DNA of 64,000 bases from UBA1723 sp045641625 (GTDB lineage Bacteria > Bacteroidota > Bacteroidia > Bacteroidales > Paludibacteraceae): assembly GCA_045641625.1 (NCBI GenBank), contig JAZUHH010000003.1:1-64000 (forward strand), written 5' to 3'. The notes under the pieces are model-generated. The model was not told where the DNA came from. It saw only the letters and a list, made by a program, of their open reading frames with translations, and ran no database searches. A program made the position numbers and the translations under genes. This document shows, one piece after another, positions 45,818-54,707 of this stretch. How positions within the stretch are numbered: the first letter of the stretch is position 1; each line of letters begins with the position of its first letter.

Positions 45818-45877
45818 AAGAACAGCCGGAATAGGACCTTTTAAAAGGTTTTCCAATACTGGCTGTTCTTTTTAGCA
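45818..45877. terminator. Bidirectional terminator between convergent genes
   Basis: AAGAACAGCC (45818-45827) pairs with GGCTGTTCTT (45863-45872), followed by TTTTT on the plus strand and preceded by A residues that give a U-run on the minus strand. An inner hairpin around ACCTTTTAAAAGGT adds stability. It serves the membrane protein gene ending at 45814 and the araC-family gene ending at 45885. Confidence 0.8.
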
Positions 45878-45884
45878 GAATAGT

Positions 45885-46760
45885 CTATTTTGTTATTTCT
45901 CTGTCTCTGTATTCTCTTGGGCTGATACCTACAGCCTGTTTGAAATACTTGCCAAAGAAACTTTGTGATGGGAAATTGAAGTGGTATGCAATTTCCTTTA
46001 TAGTCATGTTCCCCTTTGCCAGATAATGCTTGATTTCCTCTACAACAATCTCTTCGATCCACTGTTTCGGAGTTTTACCGCTCTCAGTTCTGATCGTGGT
46101 CGAGAAATATCGTTTTGAAAGTCCCTGCTGGTTTGCGTAAAACTCTACGCTGCGTTCCTTGATGTAGTTGTAGTAAAGAGAGACAAGGAACTTGTGCAGG
46201 ATGACAGACCTGGCAGTCTTGGGCTTGTCACTGCTTGTGTCAAGAACTCTGGACCTGGAATAGAGGTCCATAACATAGAAGCATACGCTTTCAAGCAGTG
46301 ACTTCATAGTCTTGTCGTGGAAGTCGGAGTTTGTTGCACTCTGCTGTATGTATTCCACTTTTTCGGAGATTATGCTTAATCCGGTCTCGATAAGGTTGAA
46401 AAGTCTTTGTCTCTGCTCTTTTTCAAGGTGGAAAGTTGGGTTGCTCCTTATGTCCAGAACGCGTTCTGCGCTAAATATTGAGTGTATTGCGTTGTGTATG
46501 AGCTTGTTTGAGCCTCCGACCAGGATTCCGTTTATATTCTGGGATATGGAAAGAAGCCTGACGTCCCTTTCTGGCGTGTATATGCATACGTCTCCGTCTC
46601 CAAGTTCATAGTTTTTGCCTTCAAGTTGAATTTTTGCCTTTCCGTTTATGCAGATGAACAGACAGTATATGTCTCTGTTGAAACCTTTTTCAAATAGTTC
46701 TACGATCTTTTCGTCCTTGCTTTCAATCTTATGGAAAAATATCTCGTTTGGGTCCGTCAT
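45885..46760 (-). CDS. AraC-family transcriptional regulator
   Basis: 291 aa. The N-terminal ~100 residues form a cupin-like sensor region (FICINGKAKIQLEGKNYEL, GDGDVCIYTP). The C-terminal ~100 residues contain two helix-turn-helix motifs: EFYANQQGLSKRYFSTTIR with TPKQW, and MTIKEIAYHFNFPSQSFFGKYFKQAVGISPREYR, the AraC signature. It lies 110 bp downstream of the PII-like gene of the efflux operon on the same strand, with its own -7-like box TATATTTG (minus strand, 46803-46796). It may regulate the operon or envelope genes; its ligand is unknown. Confidence 0.85.
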   Translation of the reverse strand: MTDPNEIFFHKIESKDEKIVELFEKGFNRDIYCLFICINGKAKIQLEGKNYELGDGDVCIYTPERDVRLLSISQNINGILVGGSNKLIHNAIHSIFSAERVLDIRSNPTFHLEKEQRQRLFNLIETGLSIISEKVEYIQQSATNSDFHDKTMKSLLESVCFYVMDLYSRSRVLDTSSDKPKTARSVILHKFLVSLYYNYIKERSVEFYANQQGLSKRYFSTTIRTESGKTPKQWIEEIVVEEIKHYLAKGNMTIKEIAYHFNFPSQSFFGKYFKQAVGISPREYRDREITK

Positions 46761-46870
46761 ATCCTTTTGTTGTGTATTTTAGTTGTTAGTTTGTCCAAAT
46801 ATAATAAACAATAACTAAAGAATTGAAAACCGGCGCAAGCCAATTCCCAATTCTCTAGTTGAAGTCTATT

Positions 46871-47164
46871 TTATACCATTTGTTCGATGTTCCAAACAAA
46901 TGCCTTTACTCCTACCTCTTCAGCTCTTAGATCGAGTTTCTTGATAGTAAGAAGCAGTTCGTCAACCTTGTCATCCTCCACAACAGTCATTATGGCAGAG
47001 TTCATCTCCGGCCAAGTGTGAGTTCCTCGTCTTGGCTCACCATTTACAGAACCGCGTCCCTGCACCTGTTCGAACATTGTGAAACCACGGATCTCAAGGG
47101 TATCAAGAATGTATTCTACTTTGTCTGTATTTGCCTGGTTGAAGACAATAAAAACTGATTTCAT
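46871..47164 (-). CDS. PII-like small protein at the end of the RND efflux operon
   Basis: 97 aa from ATG at 47164; an upstream in-frame start at 47212 would add 16 residues that overlap the intergenic leader. The ferredoxin-like alpha/beta pattern starts KSVFIVFNQANTDKVEYIL and ends EEVGVKAFVWNIEQ, with GRGSVNGEPRRGTHTWPEMN in the place of the T-loop. This looks like a PII-superfamily trimer without the nucleotide-binding motifs of GlnB. It follows the acrB-like gene by 78 bp, so it may sense a metabolite and adjust pump activity; this is inference. Confidence 0.65.
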   Translation of the reverse strand: MKSVFIVFNQANTDKVEYILDTLEIRGFTMFEQVQGRGSVNGEPRRGTHTWPEMNSAIMTVVEDDKVDELLLTIKKLDLRAEEVGVKAFVWNIEQMV

Positions 47165-47242
47165 ATTATCATGTATTTTTGAGTTGTGTCGAGGAAAATG
47201 AGCAATACGCAAAACTCATTAACCTCGATCAACCCAATGTTT

Positions 47243-50200
47243 TTACTCTTTTAATAGTTTCGGCTTTTCAGCCTCGGCCTTCTCGACATCAATGTCCATG
47301 AAGATGAATTGCTCTCGAACCTCCTTCATTTGGTCTCTCTCGCCCTTCTTACTCATGATTCCGTACATGACAGGAACGACGATCAAAGTTACCAATGTAC
47401 TTACAAGCAAACCACCGATAACGACGATACCCATAGGGATCCACATCTCACTTCCTTCAGCCTTACTCAATGCCATTGGAAGCATACCAAGAAGTGTAGT
47501 TGCTGCAGTCATAAGTACCGGACGAAGACGGCTCTGACCAGATAGCGCGATAGCCTCGTAAAGCTCGCATCCTCTGTCTCGCATCAAGTTGATGTAGTCC
47601 ACAAGCACGATACCGTTCTTTGTTACGATACCCACAAGCATGATGATACCAAGGGCACCGATCATATCAAGTGCAGTGTTTGTGAAGAACAATGCAAGAA
47701 TAGCACCCGAGATGGCAAACGGCACAGACATCATGATGATGAAAGGCTTGGCCAAACTCTCGAACTGGCTCGCCATAACGATGTACACAAGCATAATGAT
47801 TAGGGCAAGCAACATTCCCATGTCTGCGAAAGACTCCTGCTGATCCTCGTAAGCACCCGAAAGAGCTACAGTAATTTCGTTAGGCTTGTCTGAATTGTCA
47901 ATAACCTTCTGTATGTCTGCTGCTAGCTCTCCTAGAGAAGTGTTGAATGGAGTAACCTTCAATGTCATGTAACGCTGACGGTTCTTACGCTCAATCTCAG
48001 GTGGTGACCAGTATTCCTCAAGTTTGGCAATCTCGTTAAGCTTGACATTACCCATCGCTGTAGGAATAGAAAGCTCGTTGATTAGAGATAGAGTGTTTCT
48101 GTTCTCCTCCTTAAGTCTTACAAGTATTGTGTACTCATCACCGTCTTCCTTCAGGAATCCTGCATTCATACCGTTGATACGGTTTCTTGCGTAACTTGAA
48201 ATCATTGCAGAAGAAAGACCAAGTCGGGAAGCCTTCTCCTTGTCAACTGTAATCTTTAGCTGTGGACGGTCCTTCTCTCTTGAGTTTGTGATGTCTCGGG
48301 CAGTAGGAACCTTCTCCTCGATCAAGTGACGAATCTGCTCTGCGTATGCACTTGTAGTGCTGAAGTCGTAGCCATAGATTTCAATATCGACAGTAGAACC
48401 ACCGCCACCACCGAATCCTGACTGTGTCTGAGCCTGGTAATCCACCAATTCAGGATACTTCTTCATGATGTTACGAAGGGTCTCACTGATGCTGTCAATA
48501 GGAATATCACGATCATACTTCTTCTTACAGATGACACGCATCTGGATCTTGTTGTTTGTAGTGCTGGAGAACAATGCCGAGATACCAGCATCATCATTAG
48601 AACCACAAGTTGTAGAGATCAATCTAATCTCTCCATTAGGGTATGCTGCAAAGAACTCGTTCTCTAGCATACGAGCTATCTTGGCAGTCTCCTCAACTCG
48701 GTTACCCTGTTGAAGCTCGCAGTTTACGATAATCTGACCGCGGTCAGAGTCTCCTACGAAGTTTGTTCCGATCTTGCCCATGGCAATAGGAAGCATACTT
48801 GCAACGAAGAATACTACTACGCCAATAATTGTGATAGTCTTGTGAGACAGACACCATCTTAGTACGTTAGCATAGAACACATCAAGTTTGTCAAGAAGAC
48901 GCACAACATACTTATGGTATAGACCCTCTTCTTCTTCAACATCTTTTAGTGTACCATTTACAATCTCCACTTCCTTGCTCTTCAATAGCTTTGAACATAG
49001 CATTGGAGTAAGTGATATGGCTACACAAGTTGATGTACAAACTACGATTGTTACAATCCAACCTAGCTCCTTGAACAAGATACCTGCCATACCAGTTACC
49101 ATTGTCAAAGGAACGAACACCGCAACTACTACGAGTGTTGTGGCGATAACTGATACCCATACCTCGTTAGTTGCATAGATTGCAGCCTCGCGAGGAGAAG
49201 AACCACGGTCGATGTGTGTTGTGATGTTTTCGAGTACCACAATAGAGTCATCCACAACCATACCGATTGCGATAGTCAATGAACATAGGGAAATAATGTT
49301 GATTGAACTGCCTGCACCAAGAATGTAGATGAATGCAACAAGCAATGAAATCGGAATTGTAACACCGATGATGATACTTGCTCTCCATTTTCCAAGGAAG
49401 AATAGAACGACTAGAACCACGAAGAACAGAGCGTAAAGGATACTCTCCTCTAGTGAGTTGATTGCGTTTGTAATCTCTCTTGACTGGTCGTTGATCTCTG
49501 TGAACTTAACATCCGAAGGAAGTGACTTTTCGATTTTCTTTAGCTCTTTCTTTGCGTCAGAACAAATCTTTACAGTGTTACCTCCTGTCTGTTTCATGAT
49601 CATAAGACGCATACCATCCTTACTGTTGATCTTCTCCTCAAGAGTAAGGTCCTTGATAGTATCCTTGATAGTTGCGATGTCCTTTACATGAACAACCTTT
49701 CCGTCAGGTGTAGTTGTCACAACAATGTTTCCGATCTCAGCACTCTCGGCATACTCACTTCTTACCTCTAGCTCGTACTGCTCTTTGTTCATCTTTACAG
49801 TACCCGAAGCAAGGTTAAGGTTGTTGCCCGAGATAGCCTGACCTACCTGCTCAAGGCTTAGAGCATAACCGTCAAGCTGGTTCTGGTCGATGTCAACATA
49901 TACTCTACGAACAGGTTCTCCGGACATTGCGATGTTTCCGATACCGTTTACACGGTTAAGCTGAGGGATAACCTGGTCGTTCATCAATTTGTCAAGTCCA
50001 GCGTATGACTCATTTGCTGTTACAGCATACTGAAGAATAGGCATTGAACTTGTGTTGAACTTCAATAGCAAAGGGTTGCTGGTTCCGTCTGGCAGGTTGT
50101 CCTTGGCCATGTCGATGTACGAACGAATATCGTTCACAACCTCGTCCAAGTCCTGTCCCCACTCAAACTCCATAACACAAAGTGAAAGGTTATCCTTAGA

Positions 50201-50449
50201 GATACTTGTCATATCCTTTAGACCATCCACTGAGTTAAGGCTATTCTCGAGTACCTTTGTTACGTTCGTCTCAATCTCACTCGCATTGGCTCCACCATAG
50301 GCTGTCATTACGCAGACAATCGGTGGCTCCATCTCTGGGAACATGTCGATTGGAAGGCGAAGGAACGAGAATACACCCAATATCATTACAGCCACAAAGA
50401 TGAGGACTGTCGTGATTGGCTTCTCAATCGCCGTTTTGTATATACTCAT
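47243..50449 (-). CDS. RND multidrug efflux permease (AcrB/HAE1 type)
   Basis: 1,068 aa, normal for the family. The first membrane helix starts ITTVLIFVAVMILGVFSF and the porter domain follows. The proton-relay motif GMVVDDSIVVLEN (two Asp) lies in TM4 and GIVTKNGIVLVDY (relay Lys) in TM10, as in AcrB-type drug/proton antiporters. The heavy-metal-type signature is absent. It forms the inner-membrane trimer of a tripartite pump with the adaptor encoded 33 bp upstream in the transcript and the TolC-like channel before that. The substrate range cannot be read from sequence. Confidence 0.93.
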   Translation of the reverse strand: MSIYKTAIEKPITTVLIFVAVMILGVFSFLRLPIDMFPEMEPPIVCVMTAYGGANASEIETNVTKVLENSLNSVDGLKDMTSISKDNLSLCVMEFEWGQDLDEVVNDIRSYIDMAKDNLPDGTSNPLLLKFNTSSMPILQYAVTANESYAGLDKLMNDQVIPQLNRVNGIGNIAMSGEPVRRVYVDIDQNQLDGYALSLEQVGQAISGNNLNLASGTVKMNKEQYELEVRSEYAESAEIGNIVVTTTPDGKVVHVKDIATIKDTIKDLTLEEKINSKDGMRLMIMKQTGGNTVKICSDAKKELKKIEKSLPSDVKFTEINDQSREITNAINSLEESILYALFFVVLVVLFFLGKWRASIIIGVTIPISLLVAFIYILGAGSSINIISLCSLTIAIGMVVDDSIVVLENITTHIDRGSSPREAAIYATNEVWVSVIATTLVVVAVFVPLTMVTGMAGILFKELGWIVTIVVCTSTCVAISLTPMLCSKLLKSKEVEIVNGTLKDVEEEEGLYHKYVVRLLDKLDVFYANVLRWCLSHKTITIIGVVVFFVASMLPIAMGKIGTNFVGDSDRGQIIVNCELQQGNRVEETAKIARMLENEFFAAYPNGEIRLISTTCGSNDDAGISALFSSTTNNKIQMRVICKKKYDRDIPIDSISETLRNIMKKYPELVDYQAQTQSGFGGGGGSTVDIEIYGYDFSTTSAYAEQIRHLIEEKVPTARDITNSREKDRPQLKITVDKEKASRLGLSSAMISSYARNRINGMNAGFLKEDGDEYTILVRLKEENRNTLSLINELSIPTAMGNVKLNEIAKLEEYWSPPEIERKNRQRYMTLKVTPFNTSLGELAADIQKVIDNSDKPNEITVALSGAYEDQQESFADMGMLLALIIMLVYIVMASQFESLAKPFIIMMSVPFAISGAILALFFTNTALDMIGALGIIMLVGIVTKNGIVLVDYINLMRDRGCELYEAIALSGQSRLRPVLMTAATTLLGMLPMALSKAEGSEMWIPMGIVVIGGLLVSTLVTLIVVPVMYGIMSKKGERDQMKEVREQFIFMDIDVEKAEAEKPKLLKE

Positions 50450-50482
50450 TTCTTATGGAAATTTATGATTTTACAATTTTGA

Positions 50483-51595
50483 TTACTTTAGGAACTCCTC
50501 TCCGTTGCCAGTTACAATCTTGATAAGAGCATTTTCCTTAAGCTTGCCTTGTCCCTGACTTACGATCAAGTCGCCCTCTTTGATGTTTCCGCTTTCGATA
50601 GCGATATTCTCGTCAACTCTCTCGCCAAGAACGATGTCAACACGTCTTGCTCTGTCTCCGTCAGCGATGAAAGCGTAACGGTTGTTTGAACCTGTAAGCT
50701 TCAAAGCCGCCATGTAAGGGATGATTACAGCGTCAACCTTACCTACGTTCACATTAGTCTTGACATACATACCAGGGCGAAGGCTGTTGCCAGTGTTAGG
50801 GATTCTTACCTTGATCTGGAATGTGTGAGTGCTTGCATCAATAGTAGGGTAGATAGTCTCTACAACACCTGCGAACTGCTTACCTGGGTAGATGTCCGAA
50901 GTGAAGCTCATCTTCATGCCCTTCTTGATAGATGGGAAGTAGCTCTCAGGGATGCTAAGGATAGTCTTCAATACACTTACCTGAGTGATCTGAAGGATGC
51001 CGCGAGCACCATTGTAAAGCTCTCCGTTCTCGTAGTTCTTTGCGGCAACTACACCTGCAGACTCAGCCTTGACGAAAGTGTTCTTCTGTAGGAAGTCAAG
51101 GTTTGTCTTAGCTTGGTCAAGCTGTAGCTTTACTGCATCATACTGCTGCTGTGTTGTATTACCGCCAGCAAGCAAAGCCTCCATTCTCTGGAACTCTGTC
51201 TGAATGTTTGCGTAGGCAAGCTTGGCAGCGTTAAGCTGTGTCTGGTCCATGCGTGCAAGAAGCTCTCCTGCAGCTACATTCTGACCAACATCCTTATAGA
51301 CCTTTTCAATAATACCTGTTACAGATGGGCTGATAGTCATTGTCTCCCATCCCTCAAGTACGGCTGTACAAGAAATCTCTTTGTTGATAGACTTCTTCTC
51401 TACCTTAGTAACTCTGACAGGCAAAGCAACTTCTTCAGTTTCCTCTTCGCTTCCTTTTGCATCTACAGTCTTAGTGACTTTCGTAGAGTCCTTAGAGTTA
51501 GCCTTCTTGTCTCCTTTGCCACCATTTCCACAAGAAGCTAGAGTCAATGCCATAGCTCCGAAAAGTGAAATTGCGCTTAAATATCTTCTATTCAT
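50483..51595 (-). CDS. RND efflux periplasmic adaptor (AcrA-like lipoprotein)
   Basis: 370 aa. The lipobox LTLASC places Cys22 as the lipidated residue. A low-complexity Lys/Asp/Glu linker follows, then the lipoyl half (ISPSVTGIIEKVYKDVGQNVAAGELLARMD), a short helical hairpin (residues about 125-165), the second lipoyl half (VKAESAGVVAAKNYENGEL) and beta-barrel and membrane-proximal domains (LRPGMYVKTNVNVG). This is a standard adaptor bridging the permease and the outer-membrane channel. It is the third gene of the operon, 21 bp after the tolC-like gene. Confidence 0.92.
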   Translation of the reverse strand: MNRRYLSAISLFGAMALTLASCGNGGKGDKKANSKDSTKVTKTVDAKGSEEETEEVALPVRVTKVEKKSINKEISCTAVLEGWETMTISPSVTGIIEKVYKDVGQNVAAGELLARMDQTQLNAAKLAYANIQTEFQRMEALLAGGNTTQQQYDAVKLQLDQAKTNLDFLQKNTFVKAESAGVVAAKNYENGELYNGARGILQITQVSVLKTILSIPESYFPSIKKGMKMSFTSDIYPGKQFAGVVETIYPTIDASTHTFQIKVRIPNTGNSLRPGMYVKTNVNVGKVDAVIIPYMAALKLTGSNNRYAFIADGDRARRVDIVLGERVDENIAIESGNIKEGDLIVSQGQGKLKENALIKIVTGNGEEFLK

Positions 51596-51616
51596 TGTTG
51601 TTTATGTTTTTTCTAT

Positions 51617-52939
51617 TTATTTGTTCAATAGTTTCTTTAGCGAGATGTTTGCATTCACCATGTCAAGCACTGCGTTGATGTAGTTAGTCTGTGCAGAGAC
51701 CAAGTTTATGCTTGAGTTGGTGATGTCCATGCTCGATGCCTTTCCGTACTTCAACTTCTCGCTGTAGCTGTTGAATACGTTTGACATTACACGGATGTTC
51801 TCCTTCTGAATGTTGTAGTTCTCGTAAGCTGAAGTAAGGTTGAACTTAAGCTGCTTCTCCTGTACCTTCAATCCGATCTCTGTCTGCTCGATAGTGTTAG
51901 CCTGCTCCTGCTGAGCAATCTTTGCCTCCTTTACAGCGCAAGTTCTCTTTCCAGACGAGAATACAGGCACGTTCACTGTTGCGGCGAATGTGTTAGTCGG
52001 AGTCATGTCAAAGCCTGCGTCTCCGAAATAGTGCTTGTGTGCGTTCTGATATGCAACTCCTACTGTAGGGAAGAATGCTGCAATAGCCATCTTCTTCTGC
52101 TTGTCAGTAATCTCGTTGCTCTTCATAAGCATCTGGTAGTCAAGGTTGTTGTTAAGATCAAGATCAGTTCCTGTCAAGCTTAGGATTGTTCCGTCGTTAA
52201 CAACATCCTCAAGCTTCTGAGTTAGGTTGATCTTTACATTGCTTTCTGCACCAATGCTAAGGATAAGAGCGTTGTAAAGAGTCTCTATTGAGCGTTTTAC
52301 GGAATTTAGTCCGTTCATCATCGACACTACCTGGATAGAAATCTGGTCGGCGTCATTCTGCTCTGCAACTCCAACCTTAACGGCATTGTCTATCATGGAC
52401 TTCAACGAGTTAAGGTTCTCCATATTCTTGTTCAACAGGTTTGCAGTCTCTTCTAGTGCAAGGATGTTGATGTAGCTGCTTTCCACATCGTATTTAGTGT
52501 CCTGCTCTGACTTAAGCACGTTGATCTCCTGAATCTCTTTTGCTATACGCTGCATTTGTGCACCGATGATTCCCTGAGCCGAAACTCCTGCAGCTGCCTG
52601 CCAAGTCATCTGTCCATAAGGATTCATAGGTATCGGCATGCCTCCAAGGTTCATTTCCTGTCCAAACATGTTAGTGTATTGGAATGTACCGTCGATCTGA
52701 AGAAGCATCTGTGCGATAGTCTGCCATCTCTGCATCTCGGCTTTCTGGACCTCTAGAGAAGCGTTCTTTAGTGAGCGGTTGTGCTCAAGCGCATACTTGA
52801 CAGCTTGATCCAGAGTTAGATTAAGTTCGTTTGCGTTTGTTTGTACTGTCGTTGTATTGGTGTTCTCCTGAGCCATAACGCAAGGAGTGATTACCAACGA
52901 CGAAAGTATTAATCCGATAGACTTAAATACCTTATACAT
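51617..52939 (-). CDS. TolC-like outer-membrane efflux protein
   Basis: 440 aa with signal peptide MYKVFKSIGLILSSLVITPC and cleavage near CVMAQ. Two OEP repeats: LTLDQAVKYALEHNRSLKNASLEVQKAEMQ in the first, and VPVFSSGKRTCAVKEAKIAQQEQA in the second, followed by the typical C-terminal segment with SSMDITNSSINLVSAQTNYINAVLDMVNA. It forms the trimeric outer-membrane duct for the adjacent pump and lies 16 bp downstream of tetR in the same transcript. Confidence 0.92.
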   Translation of the reverse strand: MYKVFKSIGLILSSLVITPCVMAQENTNTTTVQTNANELNLTLDQAVKYALEHNRSLKNASLEVQKAEMQRWQTIAQMLLQIDGTFQYTNMFGQEMNLGGMPIPMNPYGQMTWQAAAGVSAQGIIGAQMQRIAKEIQEINVLKSEQDTKYDVESSYINILALEETANLLNKNMENLNSLKSMIDNAVKVGVAEQNDADQISIQVVSMMNGLNSVKRSIETLYNALILSIGAESNVKINLTQKLEDVVNDGTILSLTGTDLDLNNNLDYQMLMKSNEITDKQKKMAIAAFFPTVGVAYQNAHKHYFGDAGFDMTPTNTFAATVNVPVFSSGKRTCAVKEAKIAQQEQANTIEQTEIGLKVQEKQLKFNLTSAYENYNIQKENIRVMSNVFNSYSEKLKYGKASSMDITNSSINLVSAQTNYINAVLDMVNANISLKKLLNK

Positions 52940-52955
52940 TGTTATAGTTGTTTTA

Positions 52956-53555
52956 TTATATTTTCATTTTTTTAATTAACTCTCTGCCCTTGTCCGTAGC
53001 TATGCCGTTCAATGACATGCCCCACATTGTCCTGTAAACATCAAAGAACGACACTTGTGAGAAGTCGTACAAAGAAGACTGGCCAAGAGCCATCATCTGC
53101 GATTCAATGATTTTGACGACTATTTCTGGCTCATAGTAATCTACGATGTCACCGTTAGCCTGTCCCTCTTTTATTACATCTACGAAGTGGTAGTGATACT
53201 TCAGTTTGTCGTCTTCCTCCCTTTTGTTTTTTGCCTCCTTGATTCTGGTCATCAGTTCATCAAGAAAGTTTTTGTTTGTGCTGCGGATTATGTTCAGCTG
53301 ATTCTCTATTAGCTTGATCAGTTTCTCGAACACGCTGCACTGACAACCTGTGATTTCGGAAAATCTCTTCTTGCAGTTCTCGTGAAAGAATGCTATGCAT
53401 TGCTCTACAAGTTCGTCTTTGCTTTTTACTTGTTCATATAGTGTTCTTTTGGATATGCCAAGCTCCGCAGCAATTTCATCAACGCTGACAGCTTTAATGC
53501 CCCTTTTAATGAACATTTCCGTGGCAGTTTCGACTATCTTGTAAGTTAAATTCAT
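52956..53555 (-). CDS. TetR-family repressor, first gene of the efflux operon
   Basis: 199 aa. The N-terminal helix-turn-helix (about residues 6-50) reads IVETATEMFIKRGIKAVSV, then DEIAAELGISKRTLYEQVKS and KDEL, the TetR signature. The C-terminal ~140 residues are a helical ligand-binding and dimer domain. It probably represses its own operon through the palindrome at 53614-53643, which fills the spacer between the predicted -33 and -7 positions. An inducer is probably a substrate of the pump; this is inference. Confidence 0.9.
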   Translation of the reverse strand: MNLTYKIVETATEMFIKRGIKAVSVDEIAAELGISKRTLYEQVKSKDELVEQCIAFFHENCKKRFSEITGCQCSVFEKLIKLIENQLNIIRSTNKNFLDELMTRIKEAKNKREEDDKLKYHYHFVDVIKEGQANGDIVDYYEPEIVVKIIESQMMALGQSSLYDFSQVSFFDVYRTMWGMSLNGIATDKGRELIKKMKI

Positions 53556-53604
53556 GTTTGAAAAGCTTTCTTTATGAGTTTGATTTCCCCTTCGAATTCC
53601 AATG

Positions 53605-53643
53605 CAAAAGTAGAGAAAACTTTTGAAACTAAAAAAGTTTTCT
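53605..53643 (-). promoter_or_regulatory. Efflux operon promoter with candidate TetR operator
   Basis: On the minus strand TACTTTTG (53612-53605) is the -7 box. An inverted repeat with 11-bp arms, AGAAAACTTTT (53614-53624) and AAAAGTTTTCT (53633-53643), separated by 8 bp, fills the following spacer and reaches the -33 position. A repressor bound here would block sigma contact. The -33 match is weak. Confidence 0.55.
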
Positions 53644-53749
53644 GCGGAAAAGTTATCAAAAAAGTGTGTTTTTTAACATTTAACCCAAAACTTTGTAAAC
53701 ATTTTCAGTTTTCTTGGTTCGGGTTTGATAGTCATAGTGTTTGTTATAA

Positions 53750-53782
53750 ATAAAGAAAAGGAGCAAGTTCCATTTGCTCCTT
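53750..53782 (-). terminator. Intrinsic terminator of miaA
   Basis: Arms AAGGAGCAA (53758-53766) and TTGCTCCTT (53774-53782) overlap the miaA stop codon. On the minus strand the stem is followed by a T-rich run (TTCTTTATTTAT). Confidence 0.7.
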
Positions 53783-54707
53783 ATTCTTTATATTCTTTAA
53801 TCAGCTCTTTGGCTCTTTCCACTTTCTCGTTCATCGGAAGCTTGTAGTCGATCCATTCTATTTTGGTGCCTCGTTTTTCCATGCCTCTGAACCACGTCAT
53901 CTGTCTCTTGGCGAACTGGTGTATGGCTATTTCTAGCTGAGAAAGCATCTCCTCGTAGCCCAGGTTTCCGATTATGTAGTTTGTGAGATACTTGTATTCC
54001 AATCCGTAGTAAATAAGGTCGTCCGGTGCGATTCCGCTGTCAAGCAGCCTCTTTACCTCGTCAACCATTCCGGATTCGACTCTTGCACGGAGTCTTGAGC
54101 TGATTCTGTTTCTTCTTTCCTCGCGTTCAATGTCCACACCTATAACCAGGGCGTTCAGTTTGGGAGTTGTGTGCTCCTTGACTTCATTCGGGTGAAGCGA
54201 GTAGTATTCCTGAATTTCTATTGCTCTGATTGCTCGTTTTGCAGTATCGACATCGGTTGTGTTGTGCAAGGTCTTGTACTGCTTTAGGATTTCAGTTAGC
54301 TCTTCCAAGGATTTGCTGGACAGTTTTTCTCGCAGTTCCTTGTTCTCTGGTACTGAAAGCAGAGTGTAGCCGCGCAACACGCTCTCCACATAAAGACCTG
54401 TACCTCCACACATTATGGGAGTAATACCTCTGCCCTTAATTTCCTTGTATGCGTTGTTGAAGTCTCTTTGATACTCAAACAGGTTGTATTTGTAGCCGGC
54501 ATCGGCTATGTCAATAAGATGATAAGGCACAGTCTGCCCGTCGATTGTATAGTCTTCGATGTCCTTGCCGGTTCCCAAATCCATACCTCTATAGATTTGT
54601 CTGGAGTCAGCAGAAATGATTTCGCTCTTGATCTCGTGTGCAAGGTGCGCGGCAAAATCGGTCTTGCCGCTTGCAGTAGGGCCGACTATGGCAATCAGGT
54701 CTATCAT
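53781..54707 (-). CDS. miaA: tRNA dimethylallyltransferase (MiaA)
   Basis: 308 aa, normal length. The P-loop GPTASGKTDFAAHLA sits at the N-terminus, followed by SADSRQIYRGMDLGTGK, the switch region VPYHLIDI, and GGTGLYVESVLRGY, all MiaA hallmarks. The enzyme transfers a dimethylallyl group to N6 of A37 in tRNAs that read UNN codons. Its ATG (54707-54705) overlaps the TAA stop of the upstream gene by one base (TAATG), so the two are translationally coupled. Confidence 0.95.
   Translation of the reverse strand: MIDLIAIVGPTASGKTDFAAHLAHEIKSEIISADSRQIYRGMDLGTGKDIEDYTIDGQTVPYHLIDIADAGYKYNLFEYQRDFNNAYKEIKGRGITPIMCGGTGLYVESVLRGYTLLSVPENKELREKLSSKSLEELTEILKQYKTLHNTTDVDTAKRAIRAIEIQEYYSLHPNEVKEHTTPKLNALVIGVDIEREERRNRISSRLRARVESGMVDEVKRLLDSGIAPDDLIYYGLEYKYLTNYIIGNLGYEEMLSQLEIAIHQFAKRQMTWFRGMEKRGTKIEWIDYKLPMNEKVERAKELIKEYKE

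Noticed and set aside
53556..53780. Small RNA or gene between tetR and miaA
   Set aside because: Only the promoter/operator, TTAAC-like words and the miaA terminator are visible; nothing else can be supported.
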